Positions 32,495-40,545 of a stretch of DNA of 40,545 nt are shown here, piece by piece. The notes below the pieces were generated by a model. That model ran no database searches. It saw only the letters and a list, made by a program, of their open reading frames with translations, and was not told where the DNA came from. Source of the DNA: Ahniella sp. (GTDB lineage: Bacteria > Pseudomonadota > Gammaproteobacteria > Xanthomonadales > Ahniellaceae); the NCBI GenBank assembly GCA_016712105.1, contig JADJRU010000028.1, forward strand, positions 1 to 40,545, written 5' to 3'. The translations under genes were made by a program, and so were the position numbers. Every line of letters begins with the position of its first letter. Positions within the stretch are counted from its first letter, which is position 1.

Positions 32495-33133
32495 TCATCG
32501 GGCCACCCGCTTGGCAGCAGCCAGCACCGGCACTTCGGCTTCCAGATGGTCGAGCAGGCCGATCACCTGTTTTTCCATGCGGATACCGTAGTCCTGCACC
32601 TTGGCGCGGAAATAGCGGTGAAAAATGTAGGCCGGAATCGCCACGACGAGACCGGCAGCCGTGCACACCAGCGCCTCGCCAATGCCACCAGCGAGGTGGT
32701 TCGCATCACCAATGCCGTGATCGAGGATGGCCAGGAACATGTTGATCATGCCGATCACGGTACCCAGGAGACCCGCCAGCGGGGACACCAGCGCAATCGT
32801 GCCAAGGGTCGGCAGGAATCGTTCCAGGTCGTGCATGATGTGCCGACCGGAATCCTCGACGCGCTCGCGAATGGCTTCACGCCCCAAGTGACGGGCTCGA
32901 AGTGCCGCAGCCAACACGGCACCGAGCGGCGAATTGCGCTCGAGCGCTTCGACATGCTCCGGCTCCAGGCGACGCTGCTGGGCCCAGCTCTTCACCTCGG
33001 CGGCCAGGCCATCCGGCATCACCGACTTGCGCCGCAGAGTCCACAATCGCTCGCACACAATGGCGAACGCGAATGCCGACAGGATCACAATCGGAATCAT
33101 CGCCTTGCCGCCAGCCATCAATAGTTCGAGCAC
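32495..33133 (-). CDS. exbB: ExbB/TolQ/MotA-family proton channel
   Basis: Partner of ExbD in the inner membrane. The 212-residue protein has three transmembrane helices: near residue 15 (MIPIVILSAFAFAIVCERLW), about 110 (FLPTLGTIALVSPLAGLLGT) and about 150 (GGIGEALVCTAAGLVVAIPA). The LLGTVIGMI and EALVCTAAGL segments are the family signatures lining the channel. The GTG start at 33133 has a strong AAGGAG site (33141-33146 complement). First gene of the nine-gene operon; its promoter should lie in 33134-33215. Confidence 0.93.
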   Translation of the reverse strand: MLELLMAGGKAMIPIVILSAFAFAIVCERLWTLRRKSVMPDGLAAEVKSWAQQRRLEPEHVEALERNSPLGAVLAAALRARHLGREAIRERVEDSGRHIMHDLERFLPTLGTIALVSPLAGLLGTVIGMINMFLAILDHGIGDANHLAGGIGEALVCTAAGLVVAIPAYIFHRYFRAKVQDYGIRMEKQVIGLLDHLEAEVPVLAAAKRVAR

Positions 33134-33215
33134 GCCCTACTCCTTTGATTCAATGACAAACCGGCCGAGTTTAGCAGGCTGGCGAGGGCTAGCCTGCCTT
33201 ACCGGAGGGCCCGGT

Positions 33216-33962
33216 TCAATCGCGAAAGACCAGCTCGCGCCCGCCCTCGAACCGGATGCGTTTGGGTTCCCAGCGCAAGTCCATGTCGGAGGTGGGCCAA
33301 GTGAGGAATTCGGCGTCCTTCACGGTTGTCAGTGCCCGTTGCCGGCCGCAGCGCACGTCAAACGTGTCGCCGGGCGCCAGCCTTCGCTGCTCCTCCAGCC
33401 AACAATCGACCAGGATGCCGAACTCCGTGGGTGGATAATCGAGCTCGCGGACATCGATCTTGACGTCGAAGGCCACGATCGTCTCATTGCTGCGGTTGGT
33501 CAGCCGGAATGTCGTCACCGCCTGCGGTGTCATGTCCGTGCCGTAACCGTAGATTTCGGCGTGCGTCAGCATCTCGCGTTTGACCATGGCCACGCCCAAG
33601 GCGTCGCGCAGCGGCTTGAAGCGAACGTCCCGTTCGGCCTGACGCGCCCGGGCTTCAGCGTCCCCGACCTTCATGCGTTCCTCATGCTGTTTCTGGCGTT
33701 CGATGGCCTGGGCAAACGTTTTGGCATCCACCGGGTCGTCCGGATCACCCATGCCGGCCGGCAGGTAGTCACCGTTCGTTCGCTGGACATAAGCCTCCAC
33801 GCGCTGGCGGTCGGTCGGCTCCAGCTTTTCGAGTTCGGCCTGGACGGTACTGAGATCGGTGGTGCCGAACGGCAGCGCCGTGTTGAGCGGGTTGCCGGAA
33901 CGCAAGCCGCCCCAAATGGCCAGGACGGCAAGGCCCAGAATCAATAAGGTCCAACGATTCAT
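33216..33962 (-). CDS. membrane-anchored protein of unknown function
   Basis: A 248-residue protein with one N-terminal hydrophobic segment (TLLILGLAVLAIWGGL), either anchor or signal peptide. A helical, charged stretch (about 75-125, KTFAQAIERQKQHEERMKVG) is followed by a beta-rich C-terminal domain (QAVTTFRLTNRSNETIVAFD, then VKIDVRELDYPPTEFG, ending FEGGRELVFRD). The later part resembles the FxxTNxSNxxI-type beta-sandwich seen in several periplasmic proteins, but I recognise no named family. It diverges from acnD across 84 bases and precedes the exb operon on the same strand. Confidence 0.65.
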   Translation of the reverse strand: MNRWTLLILGLAVLAIWGGLRSGNPLNTALPFGTTDLSTVQAELEKLEPTDRQRVEAYVQRTNGDYLPAGMGDPDDPVDAKTFAQAIERQKQHEERMKVGDAEARARQAERDVRFKPLRDALGVAMVKREMLTHAEIYGYGTDMTPQAVTTFRLTNRSNETIVAFDVKIDVRELDYPPTEFGILVDCWLEEQRRLAPGDTFDVRCGRQRALTTVKDAEFLTWPTSDMDLRWEPKRIRFEGGRELVFRD

Positions 33963-34046
33963 TCGCGCTCCAAACCAAGGGAAAGCTGTCGAAGTCTAAC
34001 GGCCTGCTAAAATCGCGGGCTACCCCGCCATCCCAATGGATCGCCC

Positions 34047-36463
34047 ATGAACCAGCAATACCGCAAGCCGCTGCCCGGCAGCCCGCATGACTATTTCGAT
34101 GCCCGCGAAGCCGTCGAGGCCATCAAGGCCGGTGCCTGGGCCACCCTGCCCTACACCGCCCGTGTCCATGCGGAGAACCTGGTGCGTCGCTGTGATCCGG
34201 CGATCCTGCGCGAGTGCCTGGAACAGTTGGTGTTCCGCAAGCGCGAACGCGATTTTCCGTGGTTTCCGGCACGCGTGGTGTGTCACGACATTCTGGGCCA
34301 GACCGCACTGGTCGACCTGGCTGGCCTGCGCGATGCCATTGCCGACCAGGGTGGTGACCCGGCTCCGCGTCAATCCGGTCGTGCCAGTGCAATTGATCGT
34401 CGATCACTCGCTCGCTGTCGAATGTGGTGGTTTCGACCCGCAGGCCTTCGAGAAAAACCGCGCGATCGAGGATCGCCGCAACGAAGACCGCTTCCGGGGT
34501 GATCGCTGTAGGCGTCGGCGGGCTCGAAGCCGAAAACGTGATGCTGGGCCGAGCATCGTGGATGCGCCTGCCCGACATCATCGGCGTGGAACTCGAAGGC
34601 AAGCCGCAGCCGGGCATCACCGCCACGGACATCGTGCTGTCGCTGACCGAATTCCTGCGCCAGCAGAAAGTGGTCGGCGCCTATCTGGAATTCCGCGGCG
34701 AAGGCGCTGCAGCACTCACACTCGGCGATCGCGCCACGATTTCCAACATGGCCCCGGAGTATGGCGCGACGGCCGCCATGTTCTTCATCGATCAGCAAAC
34801 CCTGGACTATCTGCGCCTGACCGGCCGCACCGATACCCAAGTGGCGCTCGTCGAAAACTATGCACGCACCGCCGGGCTGTGGGCCGATGCCTTGGCCACC
34901 GCCCAATACGAACGCACGCTGCGATTCGACCTGTCGTCGGTCGTCCGCACCATGGCCGGGCCATCAAACCCGCATGCGCGCGTGGCCACGTCCGATCTGG
35001 CCGCCAAGGGCATTGCGAAAGCCTGGACCGAAACGCCCGGCCTGATGCCGGACGGCGCAGTGATCATTGCGGCCATCACGAGTTGCACGAATACCTCGAA
35101 TCCACGCAACGTGATTGCTGCGGGCCTGATTGCGCGCAAGGCGAATGCCTTGGGACTGACCCGCAAGCCCTGGGTCAAGAGTTCACTCGCACCCGGATCA
35201 AAAACCGTGGCGCTGTATCTGGAAGAAGCCGGCCTCAAGACCGAACTGGAACAACTCGGTTTCGGCATCGTCGCGTTTGCGTGCACCACGTGCAACGGCA
35301 TGAGCGGTGCGCTCGACCCGAAGATCCAGCAGGAAATCATCGATCGGGATCTGTATGCCACAGCCGTGTTGTCGGGCAACCGCAACTTCGACGGCCGGAT
35401 CCACCCTTATGCCAAACAGGCCTTCCTCGCCTCGCCGGCCCTGGTCGTGGCGTATGCCATCGCCGGCACGATCCGCTTCGACATCGAAAAGGATGCGCTG
35501 GGCCACCGCGCCGATGGCTCACCCATTCTGCTGAAAGACCTGTGGCCCACCGATGCCGAAATCGACGCGATCGTGGCGTCCTCGGTCAAGCCGGAGCAGT
35601 TCCGCAAGGTCTACGACCCGATGTTCCGCGTCACCGTCGAACACGGCAGCCCGGTCAGCCCACTGTATGACTGGCGTCCGCAGAGCACCTACATCCGACG
35701 CCCGCCGTATTGGGAAGGTGCACTCGCGAAACCGCGGACACTGACCGGCCTGCGGCCACTGGCATTGCTCGGCGACAACATCACGACGGATCATCTGTCG
35801 CCCTCGAATGCGATCATGCTCGACAGTGCAGCCGGCGAGTACCTCGCGAAAATGGGCCTGCCGGAAGAAGACTCCAATTCCTACGCCACTCATCGTGGTG
35901 ATCACCTCACCGCGCAACGGGCAACGTTCGCGAACCCCACGCTGAAGAACGAGATGGTGCGCAAGGACGATGGTTCCGTACGCGCCGGGTCACTGGCACG
36001 CGTCGAGCCGGAAGGCCAAGTGCTGCGCATGTGGGAGGCGATCGAAACCTACATGCAGCGTGGCCAGCCGCTGATCATCGTGGCCGGCGCCGATTACGGC
36101 CAGGGCAGCTCGCGCGACTGGGCCGCCAAGGGTGTTCGTCTCGCGGGCGTGGAAGCCATCATCGCGGCGAGTTTCGAGCGAATCCACCGCACGAATCTGG
36201 TTGGCATGGGTGTGTTGCCGCTGGAATTCTTGCCCGGGCAAAACCGGCTGACGCTCGCGCTGGATGGCACCGAGTTGTACACGGTGACTGGCGATCGCAC
36301 ACCCGGCGCGACCCTGTCGGTGCGTATCGAACGCCGCAACGGTGAAGTGGTCGATGTACCGGTGCGATGCCGGCTCGACACGGCCGAAGAAGTATCGATC
36401 TATGAAGCCGGTGGTGTACTGCAACGATTTGCGCAGGACTTCCTGCAAGGCAAGGTGGCGTGA
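34047..36463 (+). pseudogene. acnD: Fe/S-dependent 2-methylisocitrate dehydratase, frameshifted and internally deleted
   Basis: AcnD dehydrates 2-methylcitrate in the propionate methylcitrate cycle, with PrpF as partner. Frame 3 runs from 34047 (YRKPLPGSPHDYFDA, FPARVVCHDILGQTALVD) to DQGGDPA near 34368. One extra base then shifts to frame 1 (VNPVVPVQLIVDHSLAVECG to NEDRF, about 34495). Here about 60 codons, including the expected GTDSHT block, are missing, and frame 2 resumes at GVIAVGVGGLEAENVMLG and is open to 36463. The Fe-S Cys motifs ITSCTN and CTTCNG and the C-terminal swivel domain are intact. The deletion removes active-site residues, so no function is expected. Length comparison uses my memory of the family (about 865 residues). 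Confidence 0.88.
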
Positions 36464-37647
36464 TGACCCAACGATTCCCGACCCAGCAGAAGATTGCCGC
36501 CACCTACATGCGCGGCGGCACCAGCAAGGGTGTGTTCTTCCGACTCGAAGACCTGCCCGAAGCAGCACGGGTCCCGGGCAGCGCGCGGGATGCCTTGTTG
36601 ATGCGTGTCATCGGCTCACCCGACCCCTACGGCAAACAGACCGACGGCATGGGTGGCGCCACGTCCAGCACCAGCAAGTGCGTGATCATTGCGAAGTCCA
36701 GTGAACCGAACCACGACGTGGATTATCTCTACGGACAAGTCTCGATCGACCAGGCGTTTGTCGACTGGTCCGGCAACTGCGGCAACCTGAGCTCCGCTGT
36801 GGGCCCCTTCGCGATCGCGAACGGCTTCATCGATCCAGCCAAACTGCCACGCGACGGCCGCGTCACGATCCGCATCTGGCAAGCCAACATCGGCAAGACC
36901 ATCCTCGCGCACGTCCCCATGCAGGACGGGCAGGTACAGGAACTCGGCGACTTCGAACTTGATGGGGTCACGTTCCCGGCAGCAGAGATCGAACTCGAAT
37001 TCCTCGACCCGGCAGAAGACGACGGTGACGGCGGTGGTGCCATGTTCCCAACGGGCGCACTTGTCGACACGCTCGATGTACCCGGCGTGGGCCAGTTCGA
37101 GGCCACGATGATCAACTCAGGTATCCCTACTGTATTCCTGAATGCCGAAGCCTTGGGACTAAAAGGCACCGAACTCCAGCCCGACATCAACAATGATGCA
37201 GCCTTGCTCGCGCGACTCGAACAGATCCGCGCCCATGCCGCGTTGCGGATGGGCCTGATCGACCATCTCGAAGCCGCCAAAACCCGCCAGCACACGCCCA
37301 AGATCGCGTTTGTCGCAGCGCCGACCGAGTACACGTCGTCGAGTGGCAAAGTCATTACACCAAACGATGTCGATGTCCTCGTGCGCGCCCTGTCGATGGG
37401 CAAACTCCATCACGCGATGATGGCCACGTGTGCCGTGGCCATCGCCACCGCAGCTTCAATCCCCGGCACCCTGGTCAATCGTGCAGCAGGCGGCGGTGCC
37501 AGAAGTGCCGTGCGGTTCGGCCATCCCAGCGGAACTTTGCGTGTCGGCGCAGAGGCGATTCAGCGGGATGGGCAGTGGACGGTGACCCGAGCCATCATGA
37601 GCCGCTCGGCGCGGGTGTTGATGGAAGGTTTTGTCCGCGTGCCCTGA
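36463..37647 (+). CDS. prpF: 2-methylaconitate cis-trans isomerase PrpF
   Basis: PrpF isomerises the 2-methylaconitate produced by AcnD. The 394-residue protein has the family start (IAATYMRGGTSKGVFFRLED), the catalytic region MGGATSSTSKCVII, WSGNCGNLSSAVGPFAIANG, and FPTGALVDTLDVPGVGQFEA with later HHAMMATCAVAIATAASIPG. The fold is of the diaminopimelate-epimerase type. I chose ATG 36463, which shares its A with the acnD stop (TGATG); a GTG one codon earlier is possible. It is intact although its partner is broken. prpB and prpC are not in the window. Confidence 0.93.
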   Translation: MTQRFPTQQKIAATYMRGGTSKGVFFRLEDLPEAARVPGSARDALLMRVIGSPDPYGKQTDGMGGATSSTSKCVIIAKSSEPNHDVDYLYGQVSIDQAFVDWSGNCGNLSSAVGPFAIANGFIDPAKLPRDGRVTIRIWQANIGKTILAHVPMQDGQVQELGDFELDGVTFPAAEIELEFLDPAEDDGDGGGAMFPTGALVDTLDVPGVGQFEATMINSGIPTVFLNAEALGLKGTELQPDINNDAALLARLEQIRAHAALRMGLIDHLEAAKTRQHTPKIAFVAAPTEYTSSSGKVITPNDVDVLVRALSMGKLHHAMMATCAVAIATAASIPGTLVNRAAGGGARSAVRFGHPSGTLRVGAEAIQRDGQWTVTRAIMSRSARVLMEGFVRVP

Positions 37648-37654
37648 ACGCGGC

Positions 37655-37738
37655 GTAGGCTGGGCTGACGAAGGAAGCCCAGCTACTTGCGAAAGTGTGA
37701 GTCAAGCAAGCTGGGCTTCCTTCGTCAGCCCAGCCTAC
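37655..37738. repeat. perfect 30-bp inverted repeat downstream of prpF
   Basis: Arms 37655-37684 and 37709-37738 are exact reverse complements (GTAGGCTGGGCTGACGAAGG and so on), separated by 24 bases. A further direct half-copy (CTTCGTCAGCCCAGCC) follows at 37743-37758. Similar GTAGGCTGGGC repeats are common between genes in Xanthomonadales (memory). It starts seven bases after the prpF stop and could terminate transcription. The rest of 37759-37896 shows nothing recognisable. Confidence 0.85.
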
Positions 37739-37896
37739 ATCCCTTCGTCAGCCCAGCCGTCACAAATCCCCGCTTCGAACTCTGCGATTCAAATGGGCTC
37801 ATAGAGGAAGGCTTCTGCGCTTGTTGTGCAGGCTCCGCCCGCAGGCTGCAAACAAAGATTTCGCGCCTTGTGAATGCGGTACTTCGGAGCTAGGTT

Positions 37897-37910
37897 AGTA
37901 AGCACTTACT
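37897..37910. promoter_or_regulatory. candidate TetR operator
   Basis: AGTAAGCACTTACT is a palindrome with only the central CA unmatched, 17 bases before the TetR start codon. TTAGTAAG/CTTACT-type palindromes are typical operators of TetR regulators controlling HlyD-ABC efflux operons, so autorepression is likely. Confidence 0.6.
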
Positions 37911-37926
37911 CACCAAGACCGCAATC

Positions 37927-38538
37927 ATGCCTAGCATTCGCCCGACCTCCCTGCCAGCCGAGGAACGCCGCGCCGCTGCGGTCGAGGCCATGGTGCAACT
38001 GGCTGCCCGCCAAAACCCTGTTGAGATTTCGACAACTGCGATCGCCCGTCATATGGGCCTGACTCAGGGCGCGCTGTTCAAACACTTCCCGACCAAGGAT
38101 GCGCTCATCGAAGCCGTGATGGACTGGGTCGCAACGCGGCTGATCGAGCGCGTCGATCAAGCGGCGCAGTCGAAGCCCACCTCCATTGGCTCACTTGAGG
38201 CCATGTTCATGGCCCATGTCGGCTTCGTCACTGAGCATCCTGGCGTACCTCGGATCCTGTTTGGCGAACTGCAACGCGCGGAAATGACCGCTGCAAAGCG
38301 TCTCGCGCAACACCTTCTTCAACGCTACGGTGAACTACTGGGACAGGTCATCGAGGGGGGCAAACGTCGCGGGGACATCAGTCCCGACGTAGCGACGGAA
38401 GCGGCGGCGACCATGTTCATCGGCACGCTGCAGGGTCTGGTGATGCAGTCCTTGCTGGTCGGTGACGTCACTTTGATCCGCAAGCGCGCAGGCCCGGTGT
38501 TCACCCTGTATGCCCGAGCTATCGAGGTGCGAACATGA
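37927..38538 (+). CDS. TetR/AcrR-family transcriptional regulator
   Basis: A 203-residue repressor. The N-terminal DNA-binding domain (about 12-60) contains AAAVEAMVQLAARQ and the helix-turn-helix IARHMGLTQGALFKHFPTK; the rest is an all-helical ligand and dimer domain (FMAHVGFVTEHPGVPRILFG, AATMFIGTLQGLVMQSLL). It overlaps the adaptor gene by ATGA and is preceded by a palindrome, so it probably represses its own efflux operon and responds to a small hydrophobic ligand. The ligand cannot be predicted. Confidence 0.92.
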   Translation: MPSIRPTSLPAEERRAAAVEAMVQLAARQNPVEISTTAIARHMGLTQGALFKHFPTKDALIEAVMDWVATRLIERVDQAAQSKPTSIGSLEAMFMAHVGFVTEHPGVPRILFGELQRAEMTAAKRLAQHLLQRYGELLGQVIEGGKRRGDISPDVATEAAATMFIGTLQGLVMQSLLVGDVTLIRKRAGPVFTLYARAIEVRT

Positions 38539-39683
38539 ACGTTTCGTCGATGTTCTCACGCCGCGTCGCACGGGTCCTGGTCATTGTTGTGCTGGCGGTC
38601 TTGCTTGCCTTTGTCGCACTGCGCTCAGGGCCGCTCGCGCCGGTGGCCGTGACCGTGGCTCCGGTCGAATCCGACGCGCTGAAGCCCGCAGTCTTCGGGA
38701 TCGGCACGATCGCGGCCCGCCATCTGGTCAGCATCGGCCCAGTGCTGCCCGGACGACTCGGCCTCATCGATGTCGATGTCGGCGACAAGGTCGTTGCGGG
38801 TCAAATCATCGGCAACATGGACCCGGTCGATCTGGACGATCGAGTAAGGTCACAGGAGGCCACGATCCGCCGCGTGCAGGCGTCCGTGCGTGAATCCTCT
38901 GCACGCCGCGAACTGGCCTCAAGCCAATTGCAGCGCCAGGAGCGTTTGTATGTCGCCCGCATGGTCAGCGAAGAAACACTAGTCGCACGGCGTCAGGAAC
39001 TCGCGGTAGCCGACGCCGCACTGGCTGCGATCCGCGAGGAACTCGCTCGGGTTCGCTCCGAAGGCGCGGCCGCGAACGCGTTACGTGGCAACTTCGATTT
39101 GACCACTCCGATCACCGGCATCGTTGTTCGCCGTAACGCCGAACCGGGATCGACGTTGATAGGCCGGTCGGTGATCGACGTGGTTGATCCGGAGAGTCTC
39201 TGGATCAACGTCCGCATCGACCAAGCCACTGCGACCGGACTGGCCGCCGACCTGCCGGCACATATCGCGCTGCGGTCGCGGGATGGATCGATCCTGACCG
39301 GACGTGTTCTGCGCGTGGAACCGACCGCTGACTCCGTCACCGAAGAGGTGCTTGCGAAGGTCGTGTTCACCGAGCGCCCCGACCCGCTGCCACCACTCGG
39401 CGAACTGGCCGAAGTCACCATCGATCTGCCGGCATTGGCCGTGGCGCCTTGGGTTCCGAACGCCGCTATTCATCGGCAAGGCCACCAAACCGGCGTGTGG
39501 CGCATCATCGACGGGGATCTCGCGTTCGTCGCCATCGAACCCGGAAGAGCCGATCTCGATGGCCGTGTGCAAGTACGCAAGGGACTGGCGGTCGGTGACC
39601 CGATTGTCGTCTACAGCGAGCGGGTCCTGACTGAAGGCCAGCGAATCCGTGTCGTCGAGCACCTGCCGAGCTTACCCAGATGA
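38535..39683 (+). CDS. HlyD/RND-type periplasmic adaptor subunit
   Basis: A 382-residue membrane-fusion protein. An N-terminal anchor (VARVLVIVVLAVLLAFVAL) is followed by the first half of the lipoyl domain (VFGIGTIAARHLVSIGPVLP, DVDVGDKVVAGQII), a coiled-coil hairpin (about 100-180, with VSEETLVARRQELAVADAAL), the second lipoyl half (DLTTPITGIVVRRNAEPGST) and beta-barrel domains. It would bridge the inner-membrane transporter to the outer membrane. It overlaps the TetR gene and the permease gene by four bases each (ATGA), forming one transcript. Confidence 0.92.
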   Translation: MNVSSMFSRRVARVLVIVVLAVLLAFVALRSGPLAPVAVTVAPVESDALKPAVFGIGTIAARHLVSIGPVLPGRLGLIDVDVGDKVVAGQIIGNMDPVDLDDRVRSQEATIRRVQASVRESSARRELASSQLQRQERLYVARMVSEETLVARRQELAVADAALAAIREELARVRSEGAAANALRGNFDLTTPITGIVVRRNAEPGSTLIGRSVIDVVDPESLWINVRIDQATATGLAADLPAHIALRSRDGSILTGRVLRVEPTADSVTEEVLAKVVFTERPDPLPPLGELAEVTIDLPALAVAPWVPNAAIHRQGHQTGVWRIIDGDLAFVAIEPGRADLDGRVQVRKGLAVGDPIVVYSERVLTEGQRIRVVEHLPSLPR

Positions 39684-40545
39684 TCAGCCTCGCTGGCCGA
39701 GACATCCTGCACAGCTTCGGCAAGTTCGTGTTCACCGGATTCGGGTTGGGATTGCTGATCGGCGTCACACTGGTCATGGCCGGCGTCTATCGGGGCATGG
39801 TCGACGACGGCAAAGCACTGCTCGACAACAGCGGTGCCGACCTGTGGGTCGTCCAGAAGGACACCTTGGGACCCTACGCCGAACCGTCGAGCCTCGCCGA
39901 CGACTCGTACCGTAGCATTCTCGCCATGCCGGGGGTCGCGAATGCAGCAAACATCACGTACCTGACCATGCAGGTGCGCCAGCACGGGCGCGACGTGCGC
40001 GCCATGGTTGTGGGCGTCGCACCTGATGCGCCCTGGGCGTCTCCGGGCTGGCCGCCCTCGCTCATCGCCGGCCGCCACATCACGCGCGGGCACTACGAGG
40101 CGGTGGCGGACGTCGCAAGCGCCTTTCGGATCGGCGACGAGGTGGAAATCCGGCGCCATCACTTCCGCGTGGTCGGACTGACGCGACGAATGGTGTCATC
40201 GAGCGGCGACCCGATGCTGTTCATTCCGCTCAAAGACGCTCAGGATGCACAGTTCCTGAAGGATAACGACGCGATTTGGCGGAGCCGCCGGCGCACCGCT
40301 GAAAATCCGACTTTCAATCGACCGGGCGATACAGGCTTGCTGGCCGAGGTGAATGCCGCACAGTCCAGCAGCAACAGTGTCAATGCCGTGCTGGTGCAGC
40401 TTGCACCCGGTGTCGACGCCGAATCGGTTGCAGCTGCAATCCGACGTTGGCAACGCTTCACGGTGCATACCAGTACCCAGATGGAGGAGATCCTGGTCGG
40501 CAAGCTGATCGCCACCTCTGCGCGCCAGATCGGCATGTTCCTCGC
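39680..40545 (+). CDS. FtsX/DevC-type ABC transporter permease (runs off the window)
   Basis: The open frame starts at ATG 39680, overlapping the adaptor stop, and continues to the last base without a stop (288 codons visible). The N-terminus MISLAGRDILHSFGKFVFTG leads into a first transmembrane helix (FGLGLLIGVTLVMAGVYRGM). A large periplasmic MacB-like domain follows (GADLWVVQKDTLGPYAEPSS, MQVRQHGRDVRAMVVGVAPD, FRIGDEVEIRRHHFRVVGLT, and SVNAVLVQLAPGVDAESVAA). The remaining three helices (FtsX domain) would start just past KLIATSARQIGMFLA. Together with the adaptor and a downstream ATPase expected outside the window, this is a tripartite export system of the DevBCA/MacAB kind. Substrate unknown. 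Confidence 0.9.
   Translation, partial: MISLAGRDILHSFGKFVFTGFGLGLLIGVTLVMAGVYRGMVDDGKALLDNSGADLWVVQKDTLGPYAEPSSLADDSYRSILAMPGVANAANITYLTMQVRQHGRDVRAMVVGVAPDAPWASPGWPPSLIAGRHITRGHYEAVADVASAFRIGDEVEIRRHHFRVVGLTRRMVSSSGDPMLFIPLKDAQDAQFLKDNDAIWRSRRRTAENPTFNRPGDTGLLAEVNAAQSSSNSVNAVLVQLAPGVDAESVAAAIRRWQRFTVHTSTQMEEILVGKLIATSARQIGMFL

Overview
The window is high-GC DNA from a Gram-negative gammaproteobacterium, most likely of the Lysobacterales (Xanthomonadales). The main evidence is the exbB-exbD-msbA-lpxK-kdsB-phosphatase-uvrC-pgsA gene chain, the tRNA Gly-Cys-Leu cluster, the rlpA-dacA pair, and many extragenic hairpin repeats. The genus assignment is inference; no rRNA is present.

Positions 1-4080 are the decayed right end of an integrative element. 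They hold a Toprim-type primase remnant and a DUF927 helicase pseudogene with several frameshifts. Next come a zinc-ribbon gene embedded in a dense CCCGGG repeat field with an inverted duplication, an intact HTH protein, and a fragment resembling the 3' end of a tRNA-Leu (4058-4080), a likely attachment-site scar. No integrase is visible, so the element should continue to the left of the window.

Positions 4101-13156 are mostly chromosomal core: rsmG, a DUF2238 membrane protein, thiS, a macrodomain hydrolase, a Tyr/Gln/Arg-rich lipoprotein, an EamA transporter, a murein cluster (mltB-rlpA-dacA) and a FimT-like pseudopilin. Positions 13164-20710 hold spoT, a 16-repeat thrombospondin type 3 lipoprotein coupled to a small membrane protein, a GAF protein, a Gly/Asp-tailed membrane protein and a cupredoxin.

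Positions 20743-33133 lie on the minus strand. The nine-gene chain exbB-exbD-msbA-lpxK-kdsB-phosphatase-NHL/thioredoxin-uvrC-pgsA has overlaps or tiny gaps throughout. It links outer-membrane energisation, lipid A export and synthesis, Kdo activation, DNA repair and phospholipid synthesis. As in E. coli, uvrC-pgsA is followed by tRNA-Gly-Cys-Leu, but here an S41 peptidase gene flanked by direct repeats of about 225 bp sits between them. lpxK is split by two compensating frameshifts.

Positions 33216-40545 hold an anchored hypothetical protein, a broken acnD (frameshift plus internal deletion) followed by an intact prpF, a large perfect inverted repeat, and a TetR-HlyD-FtsX-type permease operon with a likely TetR operator. 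The permease runs off the window end.

Main unknowns are whether the lpxK and acnD lesions are biological or assembly errors, what the CCCGGG field does, and whether a shared C-terminal motif on two secreted proteins is a sorting tag.
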